7,910 nucleotides of DNA from Cellvibrionales bacterium UBA2034 (GTDB lineage Bacteria > Pseudomonadota > Gammaproteobacteria > Pseudomonadales > UBA7239), in contig DDBK01000061.1 in NCBI GenBank assembly GCA_002333095.1, positions 2,395 to 10,304 of the forward strand, in the 5' to 3' direction. Made by a program: the position numbers and the translations under genes. The notes below the pieces were generated by a model. That model worked only from the letters and a program-made list of their open reading frames with translations. It was not told the origin of the DNA and did not search any database. Positions 1-7,910 of this stretch are shown one piece after another. The stretch's first letter is position 1. Every line of letters begins with the position of its first letter.

Positions 1-1079
<1,079 letters not shown>

Positions 1080-1094
1080 GGTAAACCGCCATTC

Positions 1095-1122
1095 TGGACG
1101 GATTTATCCAGTGAAATATGGT
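1095..1122 (+). promoter_or_regulatory. Candidate sigma-70 promoter for the gatCAB operon
   Basis: TGGACG (1095-1100) and TATGGT (1117-1122) are 16 nt apart, each matching consensus at 4 of 6 positions. The predicted start near 1129 would give a leader of about 50 nt ahead of gatC. The -35 element lies only 15 bp from the proposed mreB -35 element on the other strand, so the two promoters would be back to back. The match is weak and made by eye. Confidence 0.3.
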
Positions 1123-1178
1123 ACTTTGCCGGCCTTTCCTGAAGAGCCACGGGGCAGACCCCTTTCCGGAGTACGTTG

Positions 1179-1466
1179 ATGGCCATTGAACGCCAACAAG
1201 TGGAGCAACTCGCGCATCTGGCGCGCATTGCGCTCGATGAATCGACCCTTTCCCGCACCACCCGGAGTCTGGCCGATGTGCTGGCCCTGATCGACCAGTT
1301 ACAGGCGGTTGATACCACGGGCATCGAGCCAATGGCGCATCCACTGGATGCTGTGCAGCGCCTGCGTGCAGACATCGTGACCGAGCCCGACCAGCGCGAC
1401 GTCTTGCAGGCCATTGCGCCTGCTGTGCAGGATGGCCTGTTTCTTGTGCCTAAAGTGATCGAGTGA
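1179..1466 (+). CDS. gatC: Asp/Glu-tRNA amidotransferase subunit C
   Basis: Small subunit of the GatCAB amidotransferase. It wraps around the GatA-GatB interface and stabilises the complex. The 95-residue product matches the family length. It has the typical N-terminal helix ([15 protein letters not shown]), the central [19 protein letters not shown] segment and the C-terminal [11 protein letters not shown] end. I chose the ATG at 1179 over the adjacent in-frame TTG at 1176 because the GGAG ribosome binding site at 1168-1171 is 7 nt from the ATG but only 4 nt from the TTG. It is the first gene of the operon; gatA begins 9 nt after its stop, and the gatA ribosome binding site overlaps the gatC TGA. 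Confidence 0.96.
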   Translation: MAIERQQVEQLAHLARIALDESTLSRTTRSLADVLALIDQLQAVDTTGIEPMAHPLDAVQRLRADIVTEPDQRDVLQAIAPAVQDGLFLVPKVIE

Positions 1467-1475
1467 GGAGGGGAT

Positions 1476-2933
1476 ATGCATAACCTGACACTCGCCCAGA
1501 CCGCGCAGGCACTCGCAGACAAGCAGTTTTCCAGCCGCGAAGTAACACAACATTATCTGGATCGCATTGCGCGTCTTGATAAAAACTACAACAGTTTTAT
1601 CACAGTGACCGCTGATCTTGCACTCGCAGAAGCGGATGCTGCTGATGCGCGCCGTGCAAATGGTAAAGCCGATTTCCTGACCGGCGTGCCGTTCGCACAC
1701 AAGGACATTTTCTGCACAAAAGGCGTGCGCACCAGTTGTGGCTCACGCATGCTCGATAATTTTATTTCACCGTATGACGCGACTGTGGTAGAAAAATATC
1801 GCGCAGCCGGCATGGTCATGTTGGGTAAAACCAACATGGATGAATTCGCCATGGGCTCATCCAACGAAACCAGTTTTTATGGACCGGTAAATAATCCCTG
1901 GGATACAAGTTGCGTGCCGGGTGGTTCGTCCGGCGGTAGTGCGACGTGTGTGGCTGCGCGCCTTGTGCCGGGCGCGACTGCAACCGATACCGGCGGCTCT
2001 ATTCGACAGCCAGCAGCCCTGTGCGGCATTACCGGTCTCAAACCGACGTATGGCCGTGTGTCGCGTTGGGGCATGATTGCGTTTGCGTCCAGCCTCGATC
2101 AGGCAGGCCCGATGGCGCGCACGGCAGAGGATGTGGCGTTAATGCTGGGTGCAATGGCGGGATTTGATCCCAAAGATTCCACGTGCCTCGATAAAGAAGT
2201 GCCGGATTATCTGGCGGATCTCAATAAAGATTTGCGCGGTTTGAAAATTGGCGTGCCACGTGAATATTTCGGGGAAGGCCTGAACGAAAAAACCGCCGCA
2301 CAGGTGCAAAATGCCTTGCGCGAATATGAAAAACTTGGCGCAACGCTAGTGGATATCTCCCTGCCGCATTCTGCGCTTGCGGTACCAGCGTATTACGTGA
2401 TCGCCCCGGCAGAATGCTCGGCTAATTTGTCGCGTTTTGATGGCGTGCGTTACGGTTACCGCTGTGAAAAACCACAAGACCTGAGTGATATGTATTGCCG
2501 TACCCGTGCCGAAGGGTTTGGCGAGGAAGTAAAGCGCCGCATCCTGGTTGGCGCGTACGCACTGTCTGCAGGTTTTTACGACGCCTATTACCGTAAAGCA
2601 CAGCAAGTACGGCGCTTGATCCAGCAGGATTTTATTGACGCGTTCAAGCAAGTGGATGTGATCATGGGGCCAACCTCACCTTCGCCAGCATTTGCATTTG
2701 GCGCAAAGGGTAGTGATCCAGTTGCGATGTATCTGGAAGATATTTACACCATTGCCACCAATCTGGCTGGCTTGCCCGGTATGTCGCTGCCTTGCGGTTT
2801 TGTTGACAACAAGCCAGTGGGTTTACAGATTATTGGCAATTATTTTGATGAAGCGCGCATGTTGAATGTTGCGCACCGTTACCAACAGGTATCGGATTGG
2901 CATATGCAGATGCCAGCGGGGGTTGCGGTATGA
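1476..2933 (+). CDS. gatA: Asp/Glu-tRNA amidotransferase subunit A (glutamine amidase)
   Basis: Catalytic amidase subunit of GatCAB. It hydrolyses glutamine and passes ammonia through a channel to GatB, which amidates Glu-tRNA-Gln or Asp-tRNA-Asn. The 485-residue length is normal. The amidase-signature triad is intact: Lys76 in VPFAHKD, the cis-Ser151 in PGGSSGGSA and the nucleophile Ser175 in [10 protein letters not shown], with spacing matching the well-studied Staphylococcus enzyme. The region around 430-465 ([21 protein letters not shown]) is the conserved amidase C-terminal core. A strong AGGAGG ribosome binding site lies at 1466-1471, 4 nt from the ATG, which fixes the start. The stop overlaps the gatB start (ATGA), implying translational coupling. 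Confidence 0.98.
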   Translation: MHNLTLAQTAQALADKQFSSREVTQHYLDRIARLDKNYNSFITVTADLALAEADAADARRANGKADFLTGVPFAHKDIFCTKGVRTSCGSRMLDNFISPYDATVVEKYRAAGMVMLGKTNMDEFAMGSSNETSFYGPVNNPWDTSCVPGGSSGGSATCVAARLVPGATATDTGGSIRQPAALCGITGLKPTYGRVSRWGMIAFASSLDQAGPMARTAEDVALMLGAMAGFDPKDSTCLDKEVPDYLADLNKDLRGLKIGVPREYFGEGLNEKTAAQVQNALREYEKLGATLVDISLPHSALAVPAYYVIAPAECSANLSRFDGVRYGYRCEKPQDLSDMYCRTRAEGFGEEVKRRILVGAYALSAGFYDAYYRKAQQVRRLIQQDFIDAFKQVDVIMGPTSPSPAFAFGAKGSDPVAMYLEDIYTIATNLAGLPGMSLPCGFVDNKPVGLQIIGNYFDEARMLNVAHRYQQVSDWHMQMPAGVAV

Positions 2934-4372
2934 GTTGGGAAACCGTAATCGGCCTTGAAATTCACGTTCAGCTTGCCACAAAAACCAAGATTTTTTCCGG
3001 CAGCTCGACAGCCTTCGGTGCAGAGCCAAACACACAGGCGTGTGCTATTGATCTGGCATTGCCCGGTATTTTGCCGGTGTTGAATGCTGAAGCGGTTCGT
3101 ATGGCATTGATGTTCGGTCTGGCGATAGATGCCGAAATTCCAAAGCGTTCAGTATTTGAGCGCAAGAACTATTTTTATCCGGATTTGCCAAAAGGTTACC
3201 AGACCACGCAGCTCGCTGAACCGATTGTCGGGGCAGGGCATGTAGATGTTGATCTGGCTGATGGCAGCACAAAGCGTATTCGCATTCATCATGCGCACCT
3301 TGAAGAAGATGCCGGAAAATCCTTGCATGAGGATTATGCCGGGCAGAGTGGTATCGATTTGAATCGTGCTGGCACGCCATTGATCGAAATCGTGACTGAG
3401 CCAGACATGCGCAGCGCGGAGGAGGCGGTGGCGTTTGCTAAAAAATTGCACGGTATTGTCACCACGCTGGGTATTTGTGATGGAGAAATGGCGCAGGGCT
3501 CCATGCGCTTTGATGTGAATATTTCTGTGCGGAAGAAGGGTGCTGAATTGGGCACGCGCACAGAAACCAAAAACCTGAACTCATTCCGTTTCATGGAAGA
3601 AGCTATCAAGCTGGAAGTGGAGCGCCAGATTGATGTGATTGAAGACGGTGGCCGTGTGATCCAGGAAACCCGTCTCTACAACGGGGACACTAAAACCGCG
3701 CGTTCCATGCGCAGCAAAGAAGAGGCTAACGATTACCGTTACTTCCCTTGCCCGGATTTGTTGCCGGTAGTGATCGAAGACAGTTACATCGCAGAGTTGA
3801 AAGCGACGTTACCTGAATTGCCGGATGCCAAGCAGAAACGTTTTGTCGTGCAGTATGGCTTGTCTGCATATGATGCCAGTATCTTGAGTGCTGACCGTGT
3901 GATGTCTGCCTATTTTGAAGAGGTAGTCACGGCTTCTGGCGATGCAAAACTCGCGGCTAACTGGGTGATCGGTGATCTCTCGGCTGCATTGAACCGCAGC
4001 AGTCTCGAACTGGGGCAGAGCCCTGTATCCAGCGTGCAACTGGGGGACATGATTGCGCGTATCAAGGATGGCACTATCTCGGGCAAGATTGCCAAACAGG
4101 TGTTCGAACTTATGTGGACGGAAGGTGGCACTGCTGACGAGATTATTGAAAAACAAGGTCTGAAGCAGGTGTCTGATTCCGGTGCGATTGAAAAAATTGT
4201 CGACGATATTATTGCTGCCAGCCCGCAGCAGGTAGAAAACTATCGTGGTGCAACGGAAGACAAGCGCCCGAAAATGTTGGGATTTTTTGTAGGCCAGATC
4301 ATGAAAGCCTCGCAAGGCAAAGCCAATCCGCAGCAAGTGAATGAAATCTTGCTGAAAAAACTGGAAGGTTGA
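2930..4372 (+). CDS. gatB: Asp/Glu-tRNA amidotransferase subunit B
   Basis: tRNA-binding and kinase/transamidase subunit of GatCAB. It phosphorylates the misacylated Glu or Asp on the tRNA and amidates it with ammonia supplied by GatA. The 480-residue product starts [14 protein letters not shown], typical of the N-terminal catalytic domain. It carries the family signature [13 protein letters not shown] (143-155), and the C-terminal part (roughly 330-480) is the helical YqeY-like tRNA-binding domain ending LLKKLEG. The start at 2930 overlaps the gatA stop as ATGA. The frame is open further upstream to a TTG at 2897, but that lies inside gatA and would add a non-homologous leader. A GGGGG stretch at 2918-2922 is a modest ribosome binding site 7 nt ahead, so expression probably depends on coupling to gatA. 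Confidence 0.98.
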   Translation: MSWETVIGLEIHVQLATKTKIFSGSSTAFGAEPNTQACAIDLALPGILPVLNAEAVRMALMFGLAIDAEIPKRSVFERKNYFYPDLPKGYQTTQLAEPIVGAGHVDVDLADGSTKRIRIHHAHLEEDAGKSLHEDYAGQSGIDLNRAGTPLIEIVTEPDMRSAEEAVAFAKKLHGIVTTLGICDGEMAQGSMRFDVNISVRKKGAELGTRTETKNLNSFRFMEEAIKLEVERQIDVIEDGGRVIQETRLYNGDTKTARSMRSKEEANDYRYFPCPDLLPVVIEDSYIAELKATLPELPDAKQKRFVVQYGLSAYDASILSADRVMSAYFEEVVTASGDAKLAANWVIGDLSAALNRSSLELGQSPVSSVQLGDMIARIKDGTISGKIAKQVFELMWTEGGTADEIIEKQGLKQVSDSGAIEKIVDDIIAASPQQVENYRGATEDKRPKMLGFFVGQIMKASQGKANPQQVNEILLKKLEG

Positions 4373-4377
4373 ACGTT

Positions 4378-4671
4378 ATGACGCAAGAAGTAGTAACAGC
4401 AAAGAAAGACAAGAAAGTTATTGAAGACGAGCAGCGTTCTGATGATCAGCTACGCTTCTTTCTCGGTGTGCAGCCGCCGGCAGGGGTTGAAGCTGATTTC
4501 CATGTACTGGAAATCGCCTATCGCAATATGAAGCCGGATGAATTTGAGCGGTTTATTGGATTCTTCAAGGCTGAAGGCCGTAATGTACAGGCTAAAAATC
4601 CTGCCGGCGAAACGATTGCACAAGTATTGACGCAGCATCGTCTGGGAACGGCGTATATTGCGGTGTTGTAA
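4378..4671 (+). CDS. Small conserved protein, PA4642-like, of unknown function
   Basis: Encodes 97 residues starting 5 nt after the gatB stop. It is preceded by GGAAGG at 4363-4368 (9 nt spacing), which supports the ATG at 4378 over the in-frame TTG at 4369. The N-terminus is highly charged (AKKDKKVIEDEQRSDDQ). The rest looks like two helical units: HVLEIAYRNMKPDEFERFIGFF, then an ankyrin-like stretch AKNPAGETIAQVLTQHR before the end AYIAVL. There is no signal peptide or membrane segment, so it is presumably cytoplasmic. From memory it resembles the uncharacterised Pseudomonas PA4642 family (about 95 residues, similar KKDK start and FERFLGFF motif); that assignment is not verified. Its position suggests co-transcription with gatCAB but does not prove a link to tRNA amidation. 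Confidence 0.85.
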   Translation: MTQEVVTAKKDKKVIEDEQRSDDQLRFFLGVQPPAGVEADFHVLEIAYRNMKPDEFERFIGFFKAEGRNVQAKNPAGETIAQVLTQHRLGTAYIAVL

Positions 4672-4697
4672 TTCGCCGTGCGGTAAAAATCAGGAAT

Positions 4698-4724
4698 AAA
4701 AAAACCCGGCATCGCCGGGTTTTT
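4698..4724. terminator. Bidirectional intrinsic terminator between convergent operons
   Basis: The perfect hairpin ACCCGGC-ATC-GCCGGGT (4704-4720) is flanked by an A run on the left (4698-4704) and a T run on the right (4720-4724). It can therefore terminate rightward transcription from gatCAB and the small downstream gene as well as leftward transcription from the P450 side. It lies 27 nt after the TAA of the small gene. On the other side it is about 25 nt past the TAA at 4749-4751 that ends the extended P450 frame. Confidence 0.92.
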
Positions 4725-4748
4725 AGTAGGGTGTTGATATAGTCAAGC

Positions 4749-4823
4749 TTACTTTCTGCGCCAGAATACAATAGGCATATCGTCGCTGGGTTTCGGCAAC
4801 GGGAATGACTGCATGTAAACATC
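4749..4823 (-). pseudogene. Detached C-terminal tail of the P450, in frame after an amber codon
   Basis: Reading on in the P450 frame past the TAG (4826-4824) gives 24 sense codons and then TAA at 4751-4749. The encoded tail includes YMQSFPLPKPSDDMPIVF and ends WRRK. This is what a P450 C-terminus normally looks like: a beta4 hairpin with the SRS6 turn, a proline-rich link, the last beta3 strand and a basic end. From memory, the CYP120-type P450s end in a comparable segment (PSPRPKDNLRVKL in the cyanobacterial enzyme) at nearly the same distance from the preceding FDW/YDF motif. The segment has no start or ribosome binding site suited to independent translation. It is either lost from the protein or reached only by readthrough. 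Confidence 0.8.
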
Positions 4824-6131
4824 CTACTTCTTGTGGCGCGATTCGAAATCGTAGCGCTTCATAAACTTGAACAGGAAGTTCCGGTATTCCATTTGTGCGA
4901 AGTGCATGCCGATGCACTTGTGGGCGCCGCCCCCGAATGGGTGGAACTGGAACGCATGTTTCTTGTGCTCTGCGCGCTCTGGTGAAAAACGCTCAGGATC
5001 AAATTTTGACGGCTCGGTCCAGTACTCTTCCATCCAGTGAGTGAAGCGCGGCAGGGTGAATACCATCGTATTGGCGGGTACTCTCTGGCCGGCCATGGTG
5101 CATTCACGAATGGTGCGGCGCGGCACAGACGGCACAGACGGACGAATGCGCTGCACCTCGTTGAAAACCATCTGCATGTACGGCAGTTTGTCCTGGTCTT
5201 CCCACAACAAACCATCCAGATCGACGGAATCGATTTCACGATACAGTTTTTCTTTCACTTCCGGGTTGCGTGCCAGAAAGTAAATGGTGTGCGTGATGGC
5301 AGCGGTGGTGGTGTCGTGTGCAGCAAACATCAGGAAGATGGCTTGGTCAGTCACTTCTTTTGCAGTAAAAAATTCGCCATTCTCGTCTTTTTCACGGCTG
5401 AACAGACTCAGCATATCCTTGCCATCGCCGGCACGTTTCTGGGCGATCATTGGTGTGAAGAAATCCTGCAGGTTCTTCTTGCCCTTCATCCCTGTGTGGT
5501 AGGCGAGACCAGGAATATTCCAGGGTACGATGTACATCAGGCCGGCTACTGCATCCAGGAACGCCTGGTTCAGGAAGCGAACGCGATCACCTTTGTAAGA
5601 AGTTTCGCCAGCAAAAATTTCTGCTGCAACAACCAGTAATAAATCCTTGATGTACATAAAAAATGGAATGGTTTTACCTGCGTCAGCTTCCCATTCATCC
5701 AGTGCGCGATCATAGATGCGGTTGATTTCCCTGGTGTAGTGTTGCAGTGCATCATTCTTGAATGCTCCCTGCACGATACGGCGCTGGTGCTTGTGGTGTT
5801 CGAAGTCTTCCATGATCAGGCTGCCTTCGAAGAACTTCTGCACGCGATCAATGAAGCCCATTTTGGAAGAGAAGTTACGTTCAGTATCCAACATGACCTG
5901 TTGGGCAAGATCTGGTCCCAGAGCCAATACGCCGCGGACGCCTGTTGTGGCAATGCGTTGCAGGGGGCCGTATTTCTTGTAGCGCTCCTGCGCCCACGCC
6001 ATCGGGTCTTTGATGTAGCTGAAGGTATGACCGAGTAATGGCCAACCATAGTCGCCGGGGATATGGTCGAGATTGGTGGCGTTAGGCTGATTGATGTAAT
6101 CGCCGTAAGGGGTGATGACTTTTGCTGACAT
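4824..6131 (-). CDS. Cytochrome P450 monooxygenase, interrupted by a late in-frame TAG
   Basis: Haem-thiolate monooxygenase, 435 residues to the first stop, with no N-terminal membrane anchor and therefore probably soluble. The family landmarks are all present: proline-rich start (IPGDYGWPLLGH, about 24-35), I-helix oxygen-activation motif AAHDTT (270-275), K-helix ExxR (E325, R328), PERF (379-382) and the haem loop FGGGAHKCIG with ligand Cys406. The style (PGDxGxPLLG start, FGGGxxxCxG loop) recalls the CYP120/CYP26/CYP51-like group more than classic CYP101 types; the substrate cannot be told. The normal final beta strands are missing from the stopped product but are encoded in the same frame after the TAG, giving 460 residues if that codon is read as sense. 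The start ATG at 6131 has a modest AGGT 9 nt upstream. It needs a ferredoxin and reductase that are not in this window. It is downstream of the methyltransferase by 86 nt, with no terminator between. Confidence 0.93.
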   Translation of the reverse strand: MSAKVITPYGDYINQPNATNLDHIPGDYGWPLLGHTFSYIKDPMAWAQERYKKYGPLQRIATTGVRGVLALGPDLAQQVMLDTERNFSSKMGFIDRVQKFFEGSLIMEDFEHHKHQRRIVQGAFKNDALQHYTREINRIYDRALDEWEADAGKTIPFFMYIKDLLLVVAAEIFAGETSYKGDRVRFLNQAFLDAVAGLMYIVPWNIPGLAYHTGMKGKKNLQDFFTPMIAQKRAGDGKDMLSLFSREKDENGEFFTAKEVTDQAIFLMFAAHDTTTAAITHTIYFLARNPEVKEKLYREIDSVDLDGLLWEDQDKLPYMQMVFNEVQRIRPSVPSVPRRTIRECTMAGQRVPANTMVFTLPRFTHWMEEYWTEPSKFDPERFSPERAEHKKHAFQFHPFGGGAHKCIGMHFAQMEYRNFLFKFMKRYDFESRHKK

Positions 6132-6217
6132 GACGCTATACCTGATAAATAAACAGACAACCCCAGTGTAGGTCAGGCCATTGTCTTCATGAATAGGCTA
6201 TTGCGATGATGTAAGGG

Positions 6218-6835
6218 CTATGGCAATTCTCCCAGCTCGCGCAGTGTCTGCCGCATCAAGTCCAGTTCTATCAGCCGTGTCTGTTGTGTGAATTTTTTTG
6301 CCCACACTTCGTAGCGTGTCAAAAACGCGTCTAGTGGCAACTCGGCATCTTTGATACCGATTCCCACTACCGTTTGCGGAAAATAATCCGGCCCGTACCA
6401 GCCTACGTGCGATTGCTTGAACGGCTTGAGCAACGAACGGAACGCATCCGGCGTAAAGCGCCAGAAATCATTGGGTGTTTCATGGATGAAAAAATCCAGT
6501 ACGGAGCTCATGACCAGCAAGCCGCCGGGTTTCAGGATACGGTAGATCTCCGACACCGCCTGGTGGGGGTATTCCACATGCTCCAGTGTATCCATCAGGA
6601 ACACCGTGCCGGCGGTATTGTCGGGCAGGTCGATGGCATGCAGGTTCAGCACTTTGTCCACGCCGGGACCTGCGCGCATATCGCAGCCCACATAGTCCTT
6701 GCCGACAAAGAGTGGACGCAAATCGATATCCTGGGGGCAATCCTCAATCTGGTATGAGCCGAATTCATAGACCGGTTCAGCCAGCGGCAGGGTTTCCAGC
6801 ACGATATTGATATATTTCCACAGGGATTTTCGCAT
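6218..6835 (-). CDS. Class I SAM-dependent methyltransferase
   Basis: A 205-residue protein of the Methyltransf_11 type that would transfer a methyl group from S-adenosylmethionine to an unknown acceptor. The order is recognisable: motif I VYEFGSYQ (22-29), which is degenerate compared with the usual ExGxGxG; an acidic residue after beta2 (D52 in GCDMRAGPG); motif FLMDTLEHV (79-87); and ILKPGGLLVMSS (100-111). The segment NDFWRFTPDAFRSLL (122-136) resembles a motif I associate with methyltransferases found in polysaccharide and secondary-metabolite loci. The C-terminal 40 residues are helical and rich in charged and leucine residues. The start codon at 6835 follows the hydrolase TGA with no gap, so the two are translationally coupled; an AGAG element lies 6 nt upstream. 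It ends with TAG, and the frame beyond shows no protein-like continuation. Confidence 0.88.
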   Translation of the reverse strand: MRKSLWKYINIVLETLPLAEPVYEFGSYQIEDCPQDIDLRPLFVGKDYVGCDMRAGPGVDKVLNLHAIDLPDNTAGTVFLMDTLEHVEYPHQAVSEIYRILKPGGLLVMSSVLDFFIHETPNDFWRFTPDAFRSLLKPFKQSHVGWYGPDYFPQTVVGIGIKDAELPLDAFLTRYEVWAKKFTQQTRLIELDLMRQTLRELGELP

Positions 6836-7789
6836 TCAGGGCTCTGTTGTTTTTATCAGGAATTCGTTGACGATCTGCCACAGGTGCGCGCGGATCGCTG
6901 GGCTTTCATTGACGAGATGATGGCGCGCTTCCCCGATGCAATGCAACTGCGCATGCGGCATTTTCTGCAGGATTTGCGGGATATTGAAACGCCAGTCCAC
7001 GGTGGTGTCCTGTTGTCCTTGCACAATCAGCGCAGGCAGGGCGATGGGCGGTTGTGCGGCAAACCTGCCCAGCCAGTTATCCATGGCGCGGACCCAGGCC
7101 ACGGTCAGCAATCGCGACTGCAACGGATCTTGTTCGCGACAGAAATCCAGGAATGCCTGGTCTGCCGAATTGGCCTGGAATACGCGCGGCAGGCTGGGAA
7201 CCCAACGGTGCAGCAGTGCAAACAGCCAGCGCCCGTGTTGTTGCCAGCGATGCGGGCGCAGCAGCGGTGATAGCAGTACCAGCTTTTCGACCGGGGACGT
7301 GAAACCGGTCATCAGGTAGTTCATCCAGGCGGCGCAGCCCGTGCTCTGGCCAAAGCCCAGCGTTAGCGGTGGCAAGTGCACGCTGGCAGCAGTCACCACA
7401 TCATGGATGGCGCGGGCGTATTCGTCGAAGTCATGGATGGCCGCGATCTGGCCACTGGAAAGGCCGTGGCCAGGCAGGTCGAACCCCAGAACAGCATAAC
7501 CTTGATCAAGAAAGAAGCGCACCACATGCCGGTAGAGACCGAGATGGTCGTAGTAACCATGGACGATCAGCACCGTTGCATGCGCATTTGCCGGCAGCCA
7601 GTACTGCACGGCCAGTTGGTAAGGACCGCTGGAAACGGTGCCGATACGGTGTTGGGTGTTGTGCCCGTTTATCAGCGTGTCCAGCTGGTAAAACGCTGAA
7701 TAGTCGGCAAAACCCTCGGGAGAATGATCGAGTGCAGGGTTAAACCGGGCGGGCAGCAATGCGGCTTTTAAGGGGAGAAAACTTTGCAT
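6836..7789 (-). CDS. Alpha/beta hydrolase, serine aminopeptidase S33 / lysophospholipase-like
   Basis: A 317-residue protein counted from the ATG at 7789; an adjacent in-frame TTG at 7792 would add one residue. Numbered from that TTG, it shows the alpha/beta-hydrolase fold elements: oxyanion region IVHGYYDHLGLY (76-87), FDLPGHGLSSG (104-114), nucleophile elbow GFGQSTG with Ser150, catalytic acid Asp262 in QGQQDTTVDW and His291 in ARHHLVNE. The HGYYDH and RHxLxNE patterns are those of monoacylglycerol-lipase/lysophospholipase enzymes (Hydrolase_4), so a fatty acyl ester is a plausible substrate, though not demonstrable here. No signal peptide is obvious. The ribosome binding site is weak; coupling to an upstream gene is likely. 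It is immediately followed by the methyltransferase. Confidence 0.92.
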   Translation of the reverse strand: MQSFLPLKAALLPARFNPALDHSPEGFADYSAFYQLDTLINGHNTQHRIGTVSSGPYQLAVQYWLPANAHATVLIVHGYYDHLGLYRHVVRFFLDQGYAVLGFDLPGHGLSSGQIAAIHDFDEYARAIHDVVTAASVHLPPLTLGFGQSTGCAAWMNYLMTGFTSPVEKLVLLSPLLRPHRWQQHGRWLFALLHRWVPSLPRVFQANSADQAFLDFCREQDPLQSRLLTVAWVRAMDNWLGRFAAQPPIALPALIVQGQQDTTVDWRFNIPQILQKMPHAQLHCIGEARHHLVNESPAIRAHLWQIVNEFLIKTTEP

Positions 7790-7804
7790 CAAAATGCCAT
7801 GTTC

Positions 7805-7909
7805 TCAAAACACCATCGGTATCTGGTTCGCAGCATTGACACTGGCTGCAAAAAACCAGCATTCAATCGCATAGCGTCTGCCGGTGATGTGCGGTGCCCA
7901 TGCAGTGCG
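7805..7909 (-). CDS. Possible C-terminal fragment of an upstream gene
   Basis: On the minus strand the frame entering from the right edge is open for 34 codons (including TGRRYAIECWFFAASVNAAN and ending QIPMVF) and stops with TGA at 7807-7805, 16 nt before the hydrolase start. Its composition is protein-like, and its position would suit the preceding gene of the same operon. A second minus-strand frame is also open from the edge and ends at TGA 7791-7789, overlapping the hydrolase ATG as TGATG, so the true frame is uncertain. I do not recognise a family in either frame. Confidence 0.35.
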   Translation of the reverse strand, partial: RTAWAPHITGRRYAIECWFFAASVNAANQIPMVF

Positions 7910-7910
7910 G

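Noticed and set aside
3809..4336. A 175-codon minus-strand open frame opposite gatB
   Set aside because: It lies entirely within the conserved YqeY-like end of gatB and has no plausible start context or family resemblance.
4824..4826. Genome-wide reassignment of TAG to an amino acid
   Set aside because: The methyltransferase also ends with TAG (6220-6218), and the codons after it look non-coding, so TAG appears to be an ordinary stop here.
5122..5139. Tandem 9-bp repeat GGCACAGAC GGCACAGAC inside the P450, encoding SVPSVP
   Set aside because: It sits right after ExxR, where P450s have a PPxPxxxR stretch of the same length, so there is no net insertion; the repeat is a by-product of the amino-acid pattern.
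5037..5639. A 200-codon plus-strand open frame opposite the P450
   Set aside because: It is fully antisense to a gene with every P450 motif, has no recognisable domain, and its composition is that of a mirrored frame.
6148..6176. Promoter-like pair CTGACC and TTTATT (17 nt apart, minus strand) ahead of the P450
   Set aside because: Its predicted transcription start near 6141 would fall on the ribosome binding site about 10 nt from the ATG, so it is unlikely to be used; read-through from the methyltransferase is simpler.
7794..7874. A 26-codon plus-strand open frame at the right edge
   Set aside because: It is short, lacks a ribosome binding site and is antisense to a minus-strand frame that fits the operon direction.

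Overview
The window looks like a chromosomal piece from a gammaproteobacterium of the Pseudomonas/Cellvibrio-like broad group. This rests on three things. mreB is divergent from a gatC-gatA-gatB operon, an arrangement I recall from Pseudomonas. The MreB and GatCAB sequences are strongly gammaproteobacterial in character. Base composition appears moderate, with no mobile elements, tRNAs, rRNAs or CRISPR arrays visible. The genus cannot be fixed from the sequence alone.

Left part (1-4671). The 5' 333 codons of mreB (cell-shape actin homologue) run leftward off the edge. A 179-bp intergenic region then carries back-to-back candidate promoters. A tight rightward operon follows: gatC, gatA, gatB (the tRNA-dependent amidotransferase that converts misacylated Glu-tRNA-Gln or Asp-tRNA-Asn) and a small gene for a 97-residue protein resembling the uncharacterised PA4642 family. 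Junctions are 9 nt, an ATGA overlap and 5 nt, so these are probably co-transcribed. A bidirectional intrinsic terminator at about 4698-4724 closes this operon and also faces the leftward genes on the other side.

Right part (4749-7910). All genes are on the minus strand: the end of an unidentified gene at the right edge, an alpha/beta hydrolase of the serine aminopeptidase S33/monoacylglycerol-lipase type, a class I SAM-dependent methyltransferase whose start codon directly follows the hydrolase stop, and, after 86 nt, a soluble cytochrome P450. No redox partner, regulator or transporter is present, so the substrate is unknown. The order suggests an accessory lipid or small-molecule modification unit beside housekeeping genes, but that is inference.

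The most notable observation concerns the P450. Its reading frame is stopped by a TAG after 435 residues, yet the same frame continues for 24 sense codons that look exactly like a normal P450 C-terminus (a proline-rich turn, a final beta strand and a basic end). It then reaches TAA at 4749-4751, about 25 nt before the terminator hairpin. The gene therefore appears to carry an in-frame amber codon close to its end: a recent nonsense mutation, a sequencing error, or a readthrough site.
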